Of a stretch of DNA of 64,000 bases, positions 31,857 to 40,652 are shown piece after piece. The notes below the pieces were generated by a model. The model saw only the letters and a list, made by a program, of their open reading frames with translations, was not told where the DNA came from and did not search any database. The DNA lies in assembly GCA_964634255.1 (NCBI GenBank), contig CAZWJC010000007.1, forward strand, positions 4,639 to 68,638, read 5' to 3'. The DNA comes from MWDV01 sp964634255 (GTDB lineage Bacteria > Verrucomicrobiota > Verrucomicrobiia > Limisphaerales > MWDV01). Position 1 is the first letter of the stretch. Every line of letters begins with the position of its first letter. Position numbers and translations under genes: made by a program.

Positions 31857-32614
31857 AGTCTGTCACTTTCCTTCGAGCCGAGGTCATGAGGCTCAGTCTG
31901 GTTTTGACCTCTCACTTCGCGAGCCTCCACACGTCGGCTGCTACTCAGTAAATCCGGCCGTCGTTCCGCCGTCCGCCGCTCCGCCTGCTGCACCCGCCAC
32001 TTCGCAATCTCCGCGTGGTTGCCCGAGAGCAACACCTCCGGAACTTTCATCCCGCGAAAATCCGCCGGTCGCGTGTAGTGCGGATACTCGAGCAATCCGT
32101 GGCTGAACGATTCGTCCAGCGAGCTTTCATCATCACCCAGCACCCCCGGAATCAACCGGGTCACGGCGTCAATGACGATCATCGCCGGCAACGCGCCGTT
32201 CGTCAGCACAAAATCCCCCACGGACAATTCATCGTCCGCGAGCCCTTCACGAATGCGTTCGTCGAAGCCTTCGTAACTGCCGCAGACCAGAAGCAAATGC
32301 TCATGCTGCGCCAGTTCGCGGGCAACGGTCTGGTTGAACACCCGCCCCGTCGGGCACATTAGGACGACCTGCTTCTTGTCCTGCCCGGCGGTCAGTTGTT
32401 CGACGGCTTCAAAGAGCGGTTCGGGTTTCAGGACCATGCCCGGCCCCCCACCGAACGGACGATCGTCCACGGTTTTGTGCCGGTCATGTGCCCAGTCCCG
32501 CAAATTGTGAATGCGCAACTCCAGTCGCCCGGTGGTGCGCGCCCGCTTGACGATACTTTCGTCGAGCGGCCCGGCGAACATGCCGGGAAACAGCGTGAGC
32601 ACGTCAATCTTCAT
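31853..32614 (-). CDS. trmD: tRNA (guanine-N1)-methyltransferase TrmD
   Basis: 253 residues from the ATG 32612-32614 (MKIDVLTLFPGMF); the frame is open 20 codons upstream into the khpA gap but the chosen start matches the family. Trefoil-knot SAM-binding elements are clear: LLLVCGSYEGFDERI and SVGDFVLTNGALPAMIVIDAVTRLIPGVLG, plus DDRPFGGGPGMVLKPEP. Methylates G37 of tRNAs to prevent frameshifting. The C-terminal 40 residues (after VQQAERRTAERRP) are polar and less conserved. Within rpsP-khpA-trmD-rplS. Confidence 0.98.
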   Translation of the reverse strand: MKIDVLTLFPGMFAGPLDESIVKRARTTGRLELRIHNLRDWAHDRHKTVDDRPFGGGPGMVLKPEPLFEAVEQLTAGQDKKQVVLMCPTGRVFNQTVARELAQHEHLLLVCGSYEGFDERIREGLADDELSVGDFVLTNGALPAMIVIDAVTRLIPGVLGDDESSLDESFSHGLLEYPHYTRPADFRGMKVPEVLLSGNHAEIAKWRVQQAERRTAERRPDLLSSSRRVEAREVRGQNQTEPHDLGSKESDRL

Positions 32615-32648
32615 GCTCGTGCTCGGAAGGCGCAGTGCGCCCGGCGGA

Positions 32649-32897
32649 TCAAGCCGCCGGCGGCTGCTCCTCAACGATTTCGAGCGAACAGCGCAGACCC
32701 TTCTTGGCGCTGCCCGCCTGCAACAGGGAGCGGATCGCGTTGATCGTCACGCCCTGCTTGCCAATAATCTTGCCGACGTCCTTCGGATCCAGACGCAGCT
32801 CGTAAACCGTCGCCCCGTGCCGATCCACCGGCGTGACCGTGACGGCCTCGGGCTTCGCCACGAGACCCTTGACGACGAACTCAAGGAACGCTTGCAT
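32649..32897 (-). CDS. khpA: KH-domain RNA-binding protein KhpA
   Basis: 82 residues with the minimal KH fold: FLEFVVKGLVAKPEAV, then YELRLDPKDVGKIIGKQGVTINAIRSLLQ, the GxxG loop reading GKQG. KhpA binds RNA, often with KhpB, and commonly lies after rpsP. In many bacteria the gene between rpsP/khpA and trmD is rimM; here trmD follows directly, so rimM must be elsewhere or absent. Confidence 0.95.
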   Translation of the reverse strand: MQAFLEFVVKGLVAKPEAVTVTPVDRHGATVYELRLDPKDVGKIIGKQGVTINAIRSLLQAGSAKKGLRCSLEIVEEQPPAA

Positions 32898-32917
32898 GGC
32901 TCAGCGGCACTCGCCCA

Positions 32918-33169
32918 TCAGGCTGCCGCAGTCGCCTTGGTCGCCTTCTTGATGAAGCTGGCGACCGTATCGCTTGGCTGCGCGCCCTTGCCCACCCAGT
33001 ACTTGGCGCGTTCGAGATCGAGCGTAAACTTCTCGCCTTTCTTCTGCGGCAGGTAGGTCCCGATTTCCTCGATAAACCGGCCGTCGCGCGGGCTGCGGCC
33101 ATCGGCCACCACAACGCGAAACGCGGGTTTGTTCTTTGCGCCAATGCGCTTCAACCGGATTCTTACCAT
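32918..33169 (-). CDS. rpsP: Ribosomal protein S16
   Basis: 83 residues: MVRIRLKRIGAKNKPAFRVV, DGRSPRDGRFIEEIGTYLP, and WVGKGAQPSDTVASFIKKA are the full set of bS16 signature segments. It stabilises the 5' domain of 16S rRNA. First gene of the rpsP-khpA-trmD-rplS operon, with a good promoter about 75 bases upstream. Confidence 0.98.
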   Translation of the reverse strand: MVRIRLKRIGAKNKPAFRVVVADGRSPRDGRFIEEIGTYLPQKKGEKFTLDLERAKYWVGKGAQPSDTVASFIKKATKATAAA

Positions 33170-33245
33170 AAATCGTTTTTGCTTTGGGCGGCCGGTTTTT
33201 TGCGCCAGCCACCGCTGATGTCTGCTTCCCTAAAAAGGAGCGCAG

Positions 33246-33274
33246 AAAATAGTCTCCGCCCCAGGGCTTGGCAA
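33246..33274 (-). promoter_or_regulatory. Sigma70-type promoter of the rpsP operon
   Basis: On the minus strand TTGCCA (33269-33274), a 17-base spacer, then TATTTT (33246-33251). Five of six and four of six consensus positions with ideal spacing, about 75 bases before the rpsP start. Sequence prediction only. Confidence 0.55.
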
Positions 33275-33342
33275 GCTCCGTTTTCGGCCTTTTCGGCGCT
33301 CGGAATTGGGCCAGTGCCAACCCCATCCTTCGGAAGCCGAGT

Positions 33343-34398
33343 TCAGCCGGCCGGCGGTTTTCCCGTTCCGTTCCCGGGACCGCTGAACAGCAACTCCTGC
33401 AATTGGGCCACGCTCGCCGTCCCCGTCGTGCCGAGTTGGTGAATCACGATCGACGCGGCAGCGTTGGCCAGTTCCACCGCCTCGCGCAGGGTGGCCCCAG
33501 CGCTCAGGGCAGTCACGAGGTTCGCGGTGACTGCATCCCCCGCTCCAACGATGTCGATCTCACCGCGGACGGGTAGGCAAGGAACATGATCCATGTGACC
33601 GTCCGGCGAGGCGCCCACAATCCCCCGCTCCGCCAGCGTCACGATCACGGGTCGCCCGTTCTCCTTCGCGAGTTGGATGGCAATCCGCCCCACCGGCCCG
33701 GGATCGGGACTCATGGTCACGCCGGTCAGGCGCGTTAACTCCGCCGCGTTCATCTTGAAGACCACGGGCGGAAAACCGCCCAAGCCATGCCGGCTGTCCG
33801 CGAGAATGCGAAGTTGGGGTCTTGCCGTGGCAATTGCAGCAACCGTCCCCAGAACGTCCGCCGTCAAGACACCGGTCCCGCTTTGATCCACCTGGCTCAG
33901 GAGCACAAATGCGTCCACCTGGCTTGCCAGCACATCCACTGCGTTGGCAATGCGCCGGGAAACCCCAGCAGGCGTCTCGGTCCAGTTTTTCTGGTCGAGG
34001 CGGTTCAGTTCCTGCGGCGGCTGACCGGGCGCGCAGATTAGCGGCTTGCAGTAGGTGAAGGTGCACCGATCGGCGGTCTCAAGAAAATGATCCAACCGCA
34101 AGCCCGGTTTCGCGGCCAGTGCCCGGCGGAGCTCATAACCCTCGCCATCCTCACCCGTGAAACCCACGGGAAAAATCGTTCCCACGCCGAGGGCAACGAG
34201 ATTGTTGAGCACCGTGCCCGCCCCGCCCGGTTGGGCGCGAACGTTGACCACGTTGTGCACAGCAAGGCCCGTCTCGATGGAAACCTCTTCGCGCGCGGGG
34301 TCAATCTCCAGATATCGGTCCAGGCAGAAGTCGCCGACCACGGCGAGGCGAAGCTGGCTATAGCGCTCGGTGATGGCGGCAAAGCGTTCAGGCGTCAT
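33343..34398 (-). CDS. PfkB-family kinase resembling RfaE/HldE kinase domain
   Basis: 351 residues from the ATG 34396-34398 (MTPERFAAITERY). The opening LRLAVVGDFCLDRYLEIDPAREEVSIETGLAV, the NVRAQPGGAGTVLNNLVALG glycine motif and the catalytic EIDIVGAGDAVTANLV place it with the RfaE1/HldE-type heptose-7-phosphate kinases. No nucleotidyltransferase domain follows, so if it acts in ADP-heptose synthesis the second activity is separate. The GmhA-like isomerase at 17604 would be a possible partner but lies far away. A final C-terminal Gly/Pro tail. Heptose as substrate is an inference; a general sugar kinase is the fallback. It is divergent from the hydrolase gene at 34539. Confidence 0.88.
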   Translation of the reverse strand: MTPERFAAITERYSQLRLAVVGDFCLDRYLEIDPAREEVSIETGLAVHNVVNVRAQPGGAGTVLNNLVALGVGTIFPVGFTGEDGEGYELRRALAAKPGLRLDHFLETADRCTFTYCKPLICAPGQPPQELNRLDQKNWTETPAGVSRRIANAVDVLASQVDAFVLLSQVDQSGTGVLTADVLGTVAAIATARPQLRILADSRHGLGGFPPVVFKMNAAELTRLTGVTMSPDPGPVGRIAIQLAKENGRPVIVTLAERGIVGASPDGHMDHVPCLPVRGEIDIVGAGDAVTANLVTALSAGATLREAVELANAAASIVIHQLGTTGTASVAQLQELLFSGPGNGTGKPPAG

Positions 34399-34538
34399 GA
34401 CGCAGCACGGTAGAGAGACGGCGACTCGGAAGTCAAACGCGGAGACGAGGCCGGGAATCAATGTGTGAATTGGAAATAAGCTTTGCATCAGCGCGCCGGT
34501 TTCAGTGTCATCTAGCAGCGGCATGCGCGGCAGCGATT

Positions 34539-36023
34539 ATGAAACTGACGATCCCAGCAGTCCTCGGCGCTCTGACCTTTGCCACCTATTGCGGCTGGGC
34601 CGCCAGCTACAAACCTTCCACCCTGACGCCGCCGCCGCCGGTGCGCGAGTTCCGCGGCGCGTGGGTGGCCACGGTCGGCAACATTGACTGGCCTTCAAAG
34701 CGCGGCCTGCCCGTGGCCGAGCAGAAGGCCGAGTTGATTTCGCTGCTGGATCGCGCGGCGGGATTGAAACTCAACGCCGTCATCTTCCAAGTGCGTCCCG
34801 CATGCGACGCGATGTACGCCTCAAAACTCGAGCCGTGGTCGGAATTCCTCACCGGCACCATGGGACAAGCGCCCGAGCCGTTCTATGATCCGCTGGCGCT
34901 GGCCATCGCCGAGGCGCACAAGCGCGGCTTGGAGTTGCACGCGTGGTTCAACCCCTACCGGGCGCGGGTGAAATCTGATCGCAGCCCCGCCGCCCCAAAC
35001 CATGTCAGCCGGACGCGACCGCAGATCGTGCGGGATTACGGTCGTTACCTCTGGCTCGATCCGGGCGAACTGGAGACGCAGGAGTATTCGCTCAGTGTGG
35101 TCATGGACGTGGTCAATCGCTACGACGTGGATGGCATTCATTTCGACGATTACTTCTACCCGTATCGCGAGAACGGCGCGAACAGCCAGCCGATGGAGTT
35201 CCCCGACGAGGCGAGCTGGAGGAAATACGGCGCGGCGTCCAAACTCAGCCGGGATGATTGGCGGCGGCAGAACGTGGACCGGTTCGTGCGCCGGGTCTAC
35301 GAGCGCATCAAGGCCACGAAACCTTGGGTGAAATTCGGCCTCAGCCCCTTCGGCATCTGGCGTCCGGGGAATCCACCGCAGATCGAAGGCTTGGACGCCT
35401 ATGCCGTGCTCTACGCCGACGCACGGAAGTGGCTGCAGAACGGTTGGGCGGATTACTTTGCGCCGCAGCTCTACTGGGCCATCGAACCGAAGGAGCAGAG
35501 TTTCCCGGTGCTGCTCAACTGGTGGAATCAGCAAAACCCGAAACGGCGTCACATCTGGCCGGGCGTGGACACCACCAAGGTAGCAAATCGTTGGAAGCCG
35601 GAAGAGATTCTGGCCCAGGTCCGTTTGAGCGGAAAGCAGTCGGTGAGCGCCGGCCACGTGCATTGGAACCTGAGAAGCCTCTTACGCAGCGGTGAACTGC
35701 AGGCAGGCCTGCAACGGGGACCGTATGCCGAACCGGCGCTCGTGCCGGCGTGCCCGTGGCTGGACGCGAAGTCCCCAGCCAAACCCACACTAACGGTTTC
35801 CGGCAATAGTCCGACTAACCTCCGCGCCAATTGGTCAGCTCAACCGGGCGAGAAACCCCTGTTCTGGCTGGTTCAATTCAAACGCGGCGGGAAGTGGTCA
35901 AGCCAGGTAACCTCAGCGACCGAATTGAAACTGGGCGAGCCCTTGCCGAGCTGCGTCGCGGTGACGGCCGTGGACCGTTCGGGCAATGCAGGTCGTCCCG
36001 CAGTCTTGGAACTGAAACCATGA
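34539..36023 (+). CDS. Exported GHL10/YngK-type glycoside hydrolase-like protein
   Basis: 494 residues from the ATG at 34539 (MKLTIPAVLGALTFATYCGW, a signal peptide); the frame extends 26 codons upstream without support. The family core is clear: REFRGAWVATVGNIDWPSK, LNAVIFQVRPACDAMYASKLEPWSEFLTG, ELHAWFNPYRAR, YDVDGIHFDDYFYPY, KFGLSPFGIW and DYFAPQLYWAIE, typical of the DUF187/GHL10 TIM barrel. The paired acids in HFDDYFYPY are likely catalytic or ligand-binding. The last 90 residues form a fibronectin-III-like module (PTLTVSGNSP ... VTAVDRSGNAG). Probably acts on a polysaccharide or peptidoglycan-derived glycan; exact bond unknown. Confidence 0.95.
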   Translation: MKLTIPAVLGALTFATYCGWAASYKPSTLTPPPPVREFRGAWVATVGNIDWPSKRGLPVAEQKAELISLLDRAAGLKLNAVIFQVRPACDAMYASKLEPWSEFLTGTMGQAPEPFYDPLALAIAEAHKRGLELHAWFNPYRARVKSDRSPAAPNHVSRTRPQIVRDYGRYLWLDPGELETQEYSLSVVMDVVNRYDVDGIHFDDYFYPYRENGANSQPMEFPDEASWRKYGAASKLSRDDWRRQNVDRFVRRVYERIKATKPWVKFGLSPFGIWRPGNPPQIEGLDAYAVLYADARKWLQNGWADYFAPQLYWAIEPKEQSFPVLLNWWNQQNPKRRHIWPGVDTTKVANRWKPEEILAQVRLSGKQSVSAGHVHWNLRSLLRSGELQAGLQRGPYAEPALVPACPWLDAKSPAKPTLTVSGNSPTNLRANWSAQPGEKPLFWLVQFKRGGKWSSQVTSATELKLGEPLPSCVAVTAVDRSGNAGRPAVLELKP

Positions 36024-36051
36024 GGCCGCCGGCAACGCCGGCGGCCTCATG
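36019..36051. terminator. Strong hairpin between convergent genes
   Basis: Perfect 15-bp stem CATGAGGCCGCCGGC / GCCGGCGGCCTCATG with a 3-base loop. The hydrolase stop codon lies within the left arm. It separates the hydrolase gene from the convergent lipoprotein gene and may stop transcription from both sides, although T-runs are weak. Confidence 0.7.
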
Positions 36052-36083
36052 AAAGGACCTCAGACAAACACTCTAGCCTCGGA

Positions 36084-36437
36084 CTACCTGTATCGCGCTT
36101 TGCGCATGGTTTCGATTGCCTTGGTAGCTTCCGCATCGCCCTTATTGGCTGCCTCGTACATCTGATCACTGACCGCCGTGGAAGCCACCTCCATAGCCTT
36201 GATCTGATCCGGTGTGAGGTCAGCGCGCGCACTGAGCTGTCGAAAGGTCAGCAGCGCGCTTGCGTAATCCTTGGCCTTGGCCGCAGTCTGCGCTTTATCC
36301 CACAGGGTCTTAACCTCAGGGTTGGCGGAATCAAAGGCCTTGGCGTTGGCACCACCGCCCTTGCCGCAACCTGCAACCAGCAAACCGGAAAGGGCAACCA
36401 TACTCAAAGCCACAAACGCTGCGCGGAGAGTGTTCAT
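36084..36437 (-). CDS. Small putative lipoprotein
   Basis: 117 residues. The signal segment MNTLRAAFVALSMVALSGLL ends in lipobox LVAGC with a Gly-rich start of the mature part. The remainder is helical and polar (VKTLWDKAQTAAKAKDYASALLTFRQLSAR, ADLTPDQIKAMEVASTAV), resembling a short TPR-like helical hairpin in which residues such as A and Y recur at TPR positions. Function unknown. It lies 43 bases after the pseudopilin gene on the same strand and may be co-transcribed with it. Confidence 0.75.
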   Translation of the reverse strand: MNTLRAAFVALSMVALSGLLVAGCGKGGGANAKAFDSANPEVKTLWDKAQTAAKAKDYASALLTFRQLSARADLTPDQIKAMEVASTAVSDQMYEAANKGDAEATKAIETMRKARYR

Positions 36438-36480
36438 GATTCAATTGTCGATCAATTAGCAGACATGCAGCCGAACCGGT

Positions 36481-37272
36481 TCAATGACCGTTGGCAGTAT
36501 CGGTCGCCCACCAAAGCAAGCCTCTGGGTTGTGCGGTGGTACTTACGTATTTCTGTTCCTGATCGAACTTCTTCAACGTAATGAACTCCACGTGTCCACC
36601 TATCGCCTGTACGATCGCTCCTTTGTTGTGCAGCCGGCCGACACCTTCGCCCACGTCCGGAAAACTGCTGGCGTCATTGAAGGCAAATGCACCGATGGGC
36701 GCACCGCCGTTGAGCAAGTTCTCATCGGGTTCCCATTGGACATAACACATGCGGCTCCAAATGCTTGTCACCTTGTTTGCATTCGGCCTCTTCGTGGACA
36801 AACGACCGTAGTTACAGACCGCTCCATTCATGATGTAGCTGGACATCTTGTTCGCCCGTTGGGCGAAATACTTGCTCCTGTTATCCATCGGACAAATGTA
36901 GGCCTTGGGATTGGGCATGTAATTGAAGTAGGCGCCCGTCTTGTAGGCCAAGAGGATGTTGTTGGTGTACGGCGCCGCCCACAGGTTGGGAGGCTGACCG
37001 TTCCCCGTGTAAAGCCAGCCCATGCCGAAGGCAGTCTCATTTCCCCAGTTCGGATAGGGGAAATACTCAGAGTTATCTGTGCTGTACATGGCCAGAGCCA
37101 AGGCCAACTGCTTGTTGTTGCCAACGCAATGCGTTCGCGCCGCTTTGTCCTTCGCCTTCGAGAGGGCCGGTAACAACATCCCGGCAAGGATGGCGATGAT
37201 CGCGATAACAACGAGCAGTTCGATCAGGGTGAAGGCGCGAACCCGTTGGGACTGACAATGAGTGGTCGACAT
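36481..37272 (-). CDS. Type II pseudopilin-like protein (PVC type)
   Basis: 263 residues. The prepilin N-terminus RAFTLIELLVVIAIIAILAG is textbook: cleavage just before F, E at +5, then a hydrophobic helix. The mature part is rich in aromatic residues and ends with LHNKGAIVQAIGGHVEF, close to the 'H-X9-DG' processing-associated motif of the large PVC pseudopilin families. Such proteins are abundant in Verrucomicrobia and Planctomycetes; most lack known function, with surface assembly or secretion as candidates. No secretion-system genes are adjacent. Confidence 0.95.
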   Translation of the reverse strand: MSTTHCQSQRVRAFTLIELLVVIAIIAILAGMLLPALSKAKDKAARTHCVGNNKQLALALAMYSTDNSEYFPYPNWGNETAFGMGWLYTGNGQPPNLWAAPYTNNILLAYKTGAYFNYMPNPKAYICPMDNRSKYFAQRANKMSSYIMNGAVCNYGRLSTKRPNANKVTSIWSRMCYVQWEPDENLLNGGAPIGAFAFNDASSFPDVGEGVGRLHNKGAIVQAIGGHVEFITLKKFDQEQKYVSTTAQPRGLLWWATDTANGH

Positions 37273-37384
37273 AATTACTTGCTTTCCTTAAACAATTACT
37301 CCGTGCCCCCAGCGTAGGCAAGCGGAGAAATGCGCCGCAGCGTCATGCAAATTGGTTACTGGACACGCGCCCGGACCTCCCGGG

Positions 37385-37792
37385 GCGGCTCTGGAAGGGC
37401 TGTAAGCCGAATTTTGTCTGCGCCGCTTGCGCGACGGAGAGGATCATTTGTCTGCGCAGCCAGTACCCGGGACGCGCTCCGCTTGCGCGGAACGGAAGCG
37501 GGCCGCTTCGCCGTCCCCTATTTGGCCTTGCACCCGATGGGGTTTTCCGTGCCTCGTCGCTTGCGCGCCGAGCGGTGGGCTCTTACCCCACCTTTTCACC
37601 CTTATCCCGCCGAGGCGGGACGGTTTGTTTTCTGTGGCACTGTCCGTCGGGATGCCTCGCGGCATCGCCGCCCGCGTGTATCTCAGCCGAACAAGCCTGA
37701 GTTACGCGGCATCGCGCCCTGTGGTGTTCGGACTTTCCTCCCCCGCACCGCTCGCGCGGCCCGGGAGCGACCCTCCGCCCTTCCAGAACCGC
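37385..37792 (-). ncRNA. rnpB: RNase P RNA
   Basis: On the minus strand the universal GGAGGAAAGTCC core (CR I, 37730-37741) is followed by CGAACACCACAGGGC, and the 3' region carries ACAAAATTCGGCTTACAG (37400-37417). The ends pair as helix P1: GCGGTTCTGGAAGGG at 37778-37792 with CCCTTCCAGAGCCGC at 37385-37399, 15 pairs including one G-U. That fixes the length at about 408 nt, normal for type A. The RNA is the catalytic subunit that trims tRNA 5' ends. Open frames across it are spurious. Confidence 0.95.
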
Positions 37793-37796
37793 TGCC

Positions 37797-37825
37797 AAGA
37801 TACACGGGACACGCAGGCGCAACAA
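37797..37825 (-). promoter_or_regulatory. Promoter of rnpB
   Basis: Minus strand TTGTTG (37820-37825), 17 bases, TATCTT (37797-37802), with the RNA 5' end predicted five to seven bases downstream, consistent with the P1 helix start at 37792. Confidence 0.6.
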
Positions 37826-37923
37826 GCGCCGAACCCGGAGAGACGACTGAAAAAGGGAAACCGCTAGGGCAGGCTTCATCCGTGTATGGACTCGCCTCCG
37901 GCACGGATGAATAGGTCTGGCCG

Positions 37924-38652
37924 CTATTCCGCCACCGACATGTCCATGTCCCGCGTGTGGTAGAGAATCCGGCCGCAGTTGGTGCAGGTCACCAACTCCT
38001 GCGCGGCGCGACAGGTGACGATGGTCTGGGCCGGCAAGCGCATGTGGCATCCTCCACACACGCCGTGCTGAATGCCGACCACAACGTTATCCCCGCGCGT
38101 CTTCGTCAGACGTTCATACCGCGAGCGGGCGACTTCATCCACCGCAGCCGCCAAGTCAGTCCGGTTTGCCCGCAACTGCGTCAACTCTGCCTTCAGACTC
38201 TGTTCCCGGCCATTCAGGCCGGCGACCTGACCATCCACGAACTCTTTGGCCTGCTTGGCGGCTTCCGTGGCGCGAAGAACTTCTTTCTGAGCCGCTTCGC
38301 CTTGCTCCATCAGCTCGATTTCCTGGTCCTCGATCTGTGAAATCGCCTTCTTGCACTCATCGATCTCATGGGCCAGGGCACGGTATTCCTCGTTCTTGCG
38401 GGTTTGGAGTTGCTGGTTCGCGTAGCGGTCAATGAGTTGCTTCTTGGCCTCCACCTGGAGTTCCAGCTCCTTCCGCTGGGATTCGAGCTGCTTGACACGC
38501 AGCTTGCCCGCTTCGAGCGCGGCCTGCGTGGTATCGGTTCGCGCCCGCAGGGACAGCCGCTCGGGTTCGATGCGCGAAAGCTCCGATTCCACGCGGCGAA
38601 TCTGGCGGTCACGGTCCTGGAGAATCAGAAGTTTTTCGATGGCTTCAAGCAT
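37924..38652 (-). CDS. Coiled-coil protein with C4 zinc ribbon
   Basis: 242 residues from the ATG 38650-38652 (MLEAIEKLLILQDRD). Residues 5-175 are predominantly heptad-patterned coiled coil (RIEPERLSLRAR, LESQRKELELQVEAKKQLIDRY). The C-terminus has a zinc ribbon: CGGCHMRLP and CTNCGRILYH, two CxxC pairs. This matches the DUF164/CT398 family, conserved in PVC bacteria and actinobacteria, and suggested to link to flagellar or secretion export machinery or nucleic acids. Role here unknown. Its gene ends 131 bases upstream of the rnpB start on the same strand; the rnpB promoter sits in that space. Confidence 0.92.
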   Translation of the reverse strand: MLEAIEKLLILQDRDRQIRRVESELSRIEPERLSLRARTDTTQAALEAGKLRVKQLESQRKELELQVEAKKQLIDRYANQQLQTRKNEEYRALAHEIDECKKAISQIEDQEIELMEQGEAAQKEVLRATEAAKQAKEFVDGQVAGLNGREQSLKAELTQLRANRTDLAAAVDEVARSRYERLTKTRGDNVVVGIQHGVCGGCHMRLPAQTIVTCRAAQELVTCTNCGRILYHTRDMDMSVAE

Positions 38653-38826
38653 GGCGGTCCGAAATAGTGGCTGGATGCTAACGACCCGCGAGGGACAAGT
38701 CAACGGAGGCGCTCAGGGTCGCACAAAAAACTATCCCGCGGCTTGTGGGAAGCGCCGCCCGCCCGGCGTGTATCGCCCGGCATTTTCTGCGTGCCAAGCG
38801 CCCCTGCCCGGCGCTACCTTGCGCCC

Positions 38827-40059
38827 ATGACGATTTGGATTCTCGTGGTGTTACTTCTGGCATCCTTGGCGGGGTTGGGTTACCGGCAGGGCGCGATCCG
38901 CGTGGCGTTTTCTTTGGTAGGCATCTTCGTGGCCGCCCTGCTGGCGTTGCCGCTGTCGCCGCTGGTCAAACCGGTGCTGAAGATTTTTGGGGTCCAGAGC
39001 CTCATCTGGGCGTGGGCGTTGCCCCCGGTGATCGTATTCATCATCATCAATGGCTTGTTTAAGGGCGGCGCCGCGCCCGTGCATCGCAAGGTGGACATGC
39101 ACTTCAAGTACAAGGCGGGCGACCTGCGCCTGGCACTTTTCGAGAGACTGAACGCCCGACTTGGCCTCTGCTTGGGACTGCTCAACGGCACCGCCTATTT
39201 GGTGCTCATCCTCATGGCGATCTACATCGTCGGCTACCCCACCGTGCAGTTGGCCACCTCTGAGGAAGACCCATGGACGGTGCGGCTGTTCAACCGCGTG
39301 GCGCGGGACTTGGAAAGCACCGGCTTGGCGCGCGTGGCCAAGGCGGTGGATCCGATGCCGGATTATTACTACGATGCCATCGACTTGGCGGGGTTGCTAT
39401 ACCAGAATCCCTCGGCTGAAGCCCGGTTGGTGCGCTATCCCACCCTTTTCAAGTTGGGCGAGCGAACCGAGTTCCAGTCGTTGGCCAAAGACACCAGCTT
39501 CACAGAGCTCCGCCGGCGACAGGGCACGCCCTTCCGTGAACTCATGGCCAACCCCAATGCGGCTGGGATTATTCAGAACCCGGACTTGCTGAAGGAGGTC
39601 TGGGCCACGGTTCAGCCCGACATCCAAGACCTCTCTGGCTACCTCCTAACCGGCACAACCACGAAATACGGCAGCGAACCCATCCTGGGCCAGTGGAGCT
39701 TCGACTTCAACAGCGCGTTCAACGCCTTCCGCCGTGCCAACCCCAAGCTGTCCGCCCTGCAAATCAAGGAAATGCGCCGCGCATTGTCGGGCCAGTTCCT
39801 GAACACCACCATGACCGCAGGCACGGACGGCTTCCTGGTCGTGCGCGGCCTACCGTCGCTGGATACCCCCAAGCCGGGTGAACAAGCCCAACCCGGACAA
39901 ACCAGCACGCAGACAGGCACGTGGAAATCTGGTGGGGGCAAGTACGAATTCAACTTGGAGCACAACGGTCAGTCCGCAGCGTTCGTGGGCGAGATCAGTG
40001 GTGACCGGCTGACCCTAACTGGCAAGGGCATGCCGCTGGTCTTCGAGCGGGACATATGA
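38827..40059 (+). CDS. CvpA-family membrane protein with C-terminal extension
   Basis: 410 residues from the ATG at 38827. The N-terminus is the CvpA pattern: MTIWILVVLLLASLAGLGYRQGAIRVAFSL, with four hydrophobic segments to about residue 145 (IVGIFVAALLALPLSPL, LIWAWALPPVIVFIIINGLF, LLNGTAYLVLILMAIYIVGY). After it comes a soluble region of 260 residues with DPMPDYYYDAIDLAGLLYQNP and a final beta-type stretch GTWKSGGGKYEFNLEHNGQSAAFVGEIS. CvpA proteins are linked to envelope integrity; the C-terminal part is not part of the standard family. It appears monocistronic and convergent with the sigma factor pair. Confidence 0.8.
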   Translation: MTIWILVVLLLASLAGLGYRQGAIRVAFSLVGIFVAALLALPLSPLVKPVLKIFGVQSLIWAWALPPVIVFIIINGLFKGGAAPVHRKVDMHFKYKAGDLRLALFERLNARLGLCLGLLNGTAYLVLILMAIYIVGYPTVQLATSEEDPWTVRLFNRVARDLESTGLARVAKAVDPMPDYYYDAIDLAGLLYQNPSAEARLVRYPTLFKLGERTEFQSLAKDTSFTELRRRQGTPFRELMANPNAAGIIQNPDLLKEVWATVQPDIQDLSGYLLTGTTTKYGSEPILGQWSFDFNSAFNAFRRANPKLSALQIKEMRRALSGQFLNTTMTAGTDGFLVVRGLPSLDTPKPGEQAQPGQTSTQTGTWKSGGGKYEFNLEHNGQSAAFVGEISGDRLTLTGKGMPLVFERDI

Positions 40060-40119
40060 ACCCATTCCCGCACGTCGAAACCGTCGCGGCCACGGTTCAC
40101 ACGAACGGTGAGAAAACCG

Positions 40120-40638
40120 CTATGGATTGCCGAATGGCCGGGCGACGGGCAGGGTCTGCAGATTTGGCGCTCCGAATAATCCGCTCGGAATGCCAAAACC
40201 GTTTGTGCTGGAGTTTAGGGCGGGATTGCTCTCCGGTGTCGTTATCCCGGCATTAAACGCCAAGCCGGCTGGAACAGCAGTCACGGCAGAGGCCGCAGCC
40301 GGATTGGCGGCAATAGCCCGTCCCCAGTCATTGTCCACCAACGTGGGCACGTCCGGGTGCTCGGCGTATAGAACTCCGGCCAATACCACCGCACAGGCAG
40401 CAGCGCCGAGAAGGCCGGGCACAGCAGGTCGGGCGGACAGACTCTCTAGCAATCGGCTCAGCCACGGAATCTCCCAACTCAACCGTTCGCCGAGTCGCTC
40501 GGGGGCGACATCGCCCGCCCGCAGGCGGTCCGTCACCCCGGCGCGCAATTCATCAAAGTAGCCGGGCGGGGGTTGCTCATGACGCTTGAGGGCCAACAGG
40601 CGACGCAGATTCTCGAAGTTCTCAGGCGGAGTGTCCAT
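40120..40638 (-). CDS. Probable anti-sigma factor
   Basis: 172 residues from the ATG 40636-40638. One membrane segment (about 77-97, VPGLLGAAACAVVLAGVLYA) separates a charged cytoplasmic N-domain (FENLRRLLALKRHEQPPPGYFDELRAGV) from a low-complexity outer domain rich in N, P, A and S. It starts 15 bases after the sigma factor stop. The FENLRRLLALKRHE-PPPGYF opening is shared by many verrucomicrobial proteins that follow ECF sigma factors. There is no zinc-binding HxxxCxxC motif, so it is an unconventional anti-sigma. Role inferred from position and topology. Confidence 0.65.
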   Translation of the reverse strand: MDTPPENFENLRRLLALKRHEQPPPGYFDELRAGVTDRLRAGDVAPERLGERLSWEIPWLSRLLESLSARPAVPGLLGAAACAVVLAGVLYAEHPDVPTLVDNDWGRAIAANPAAASAVTAVPAGLAFNAGITTPESNPALNSSTNGFGIPSGLFGAPNLQTLPVARPFGNP

Positions 40639-40652
40639 ACGGCGCAACGTCT

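Noticed and set aside
37330..37914. Open frames across 37.3-37.9 kb
   Set aside because: The region folds as RNase P RNA with matching P1 helix and promoter.
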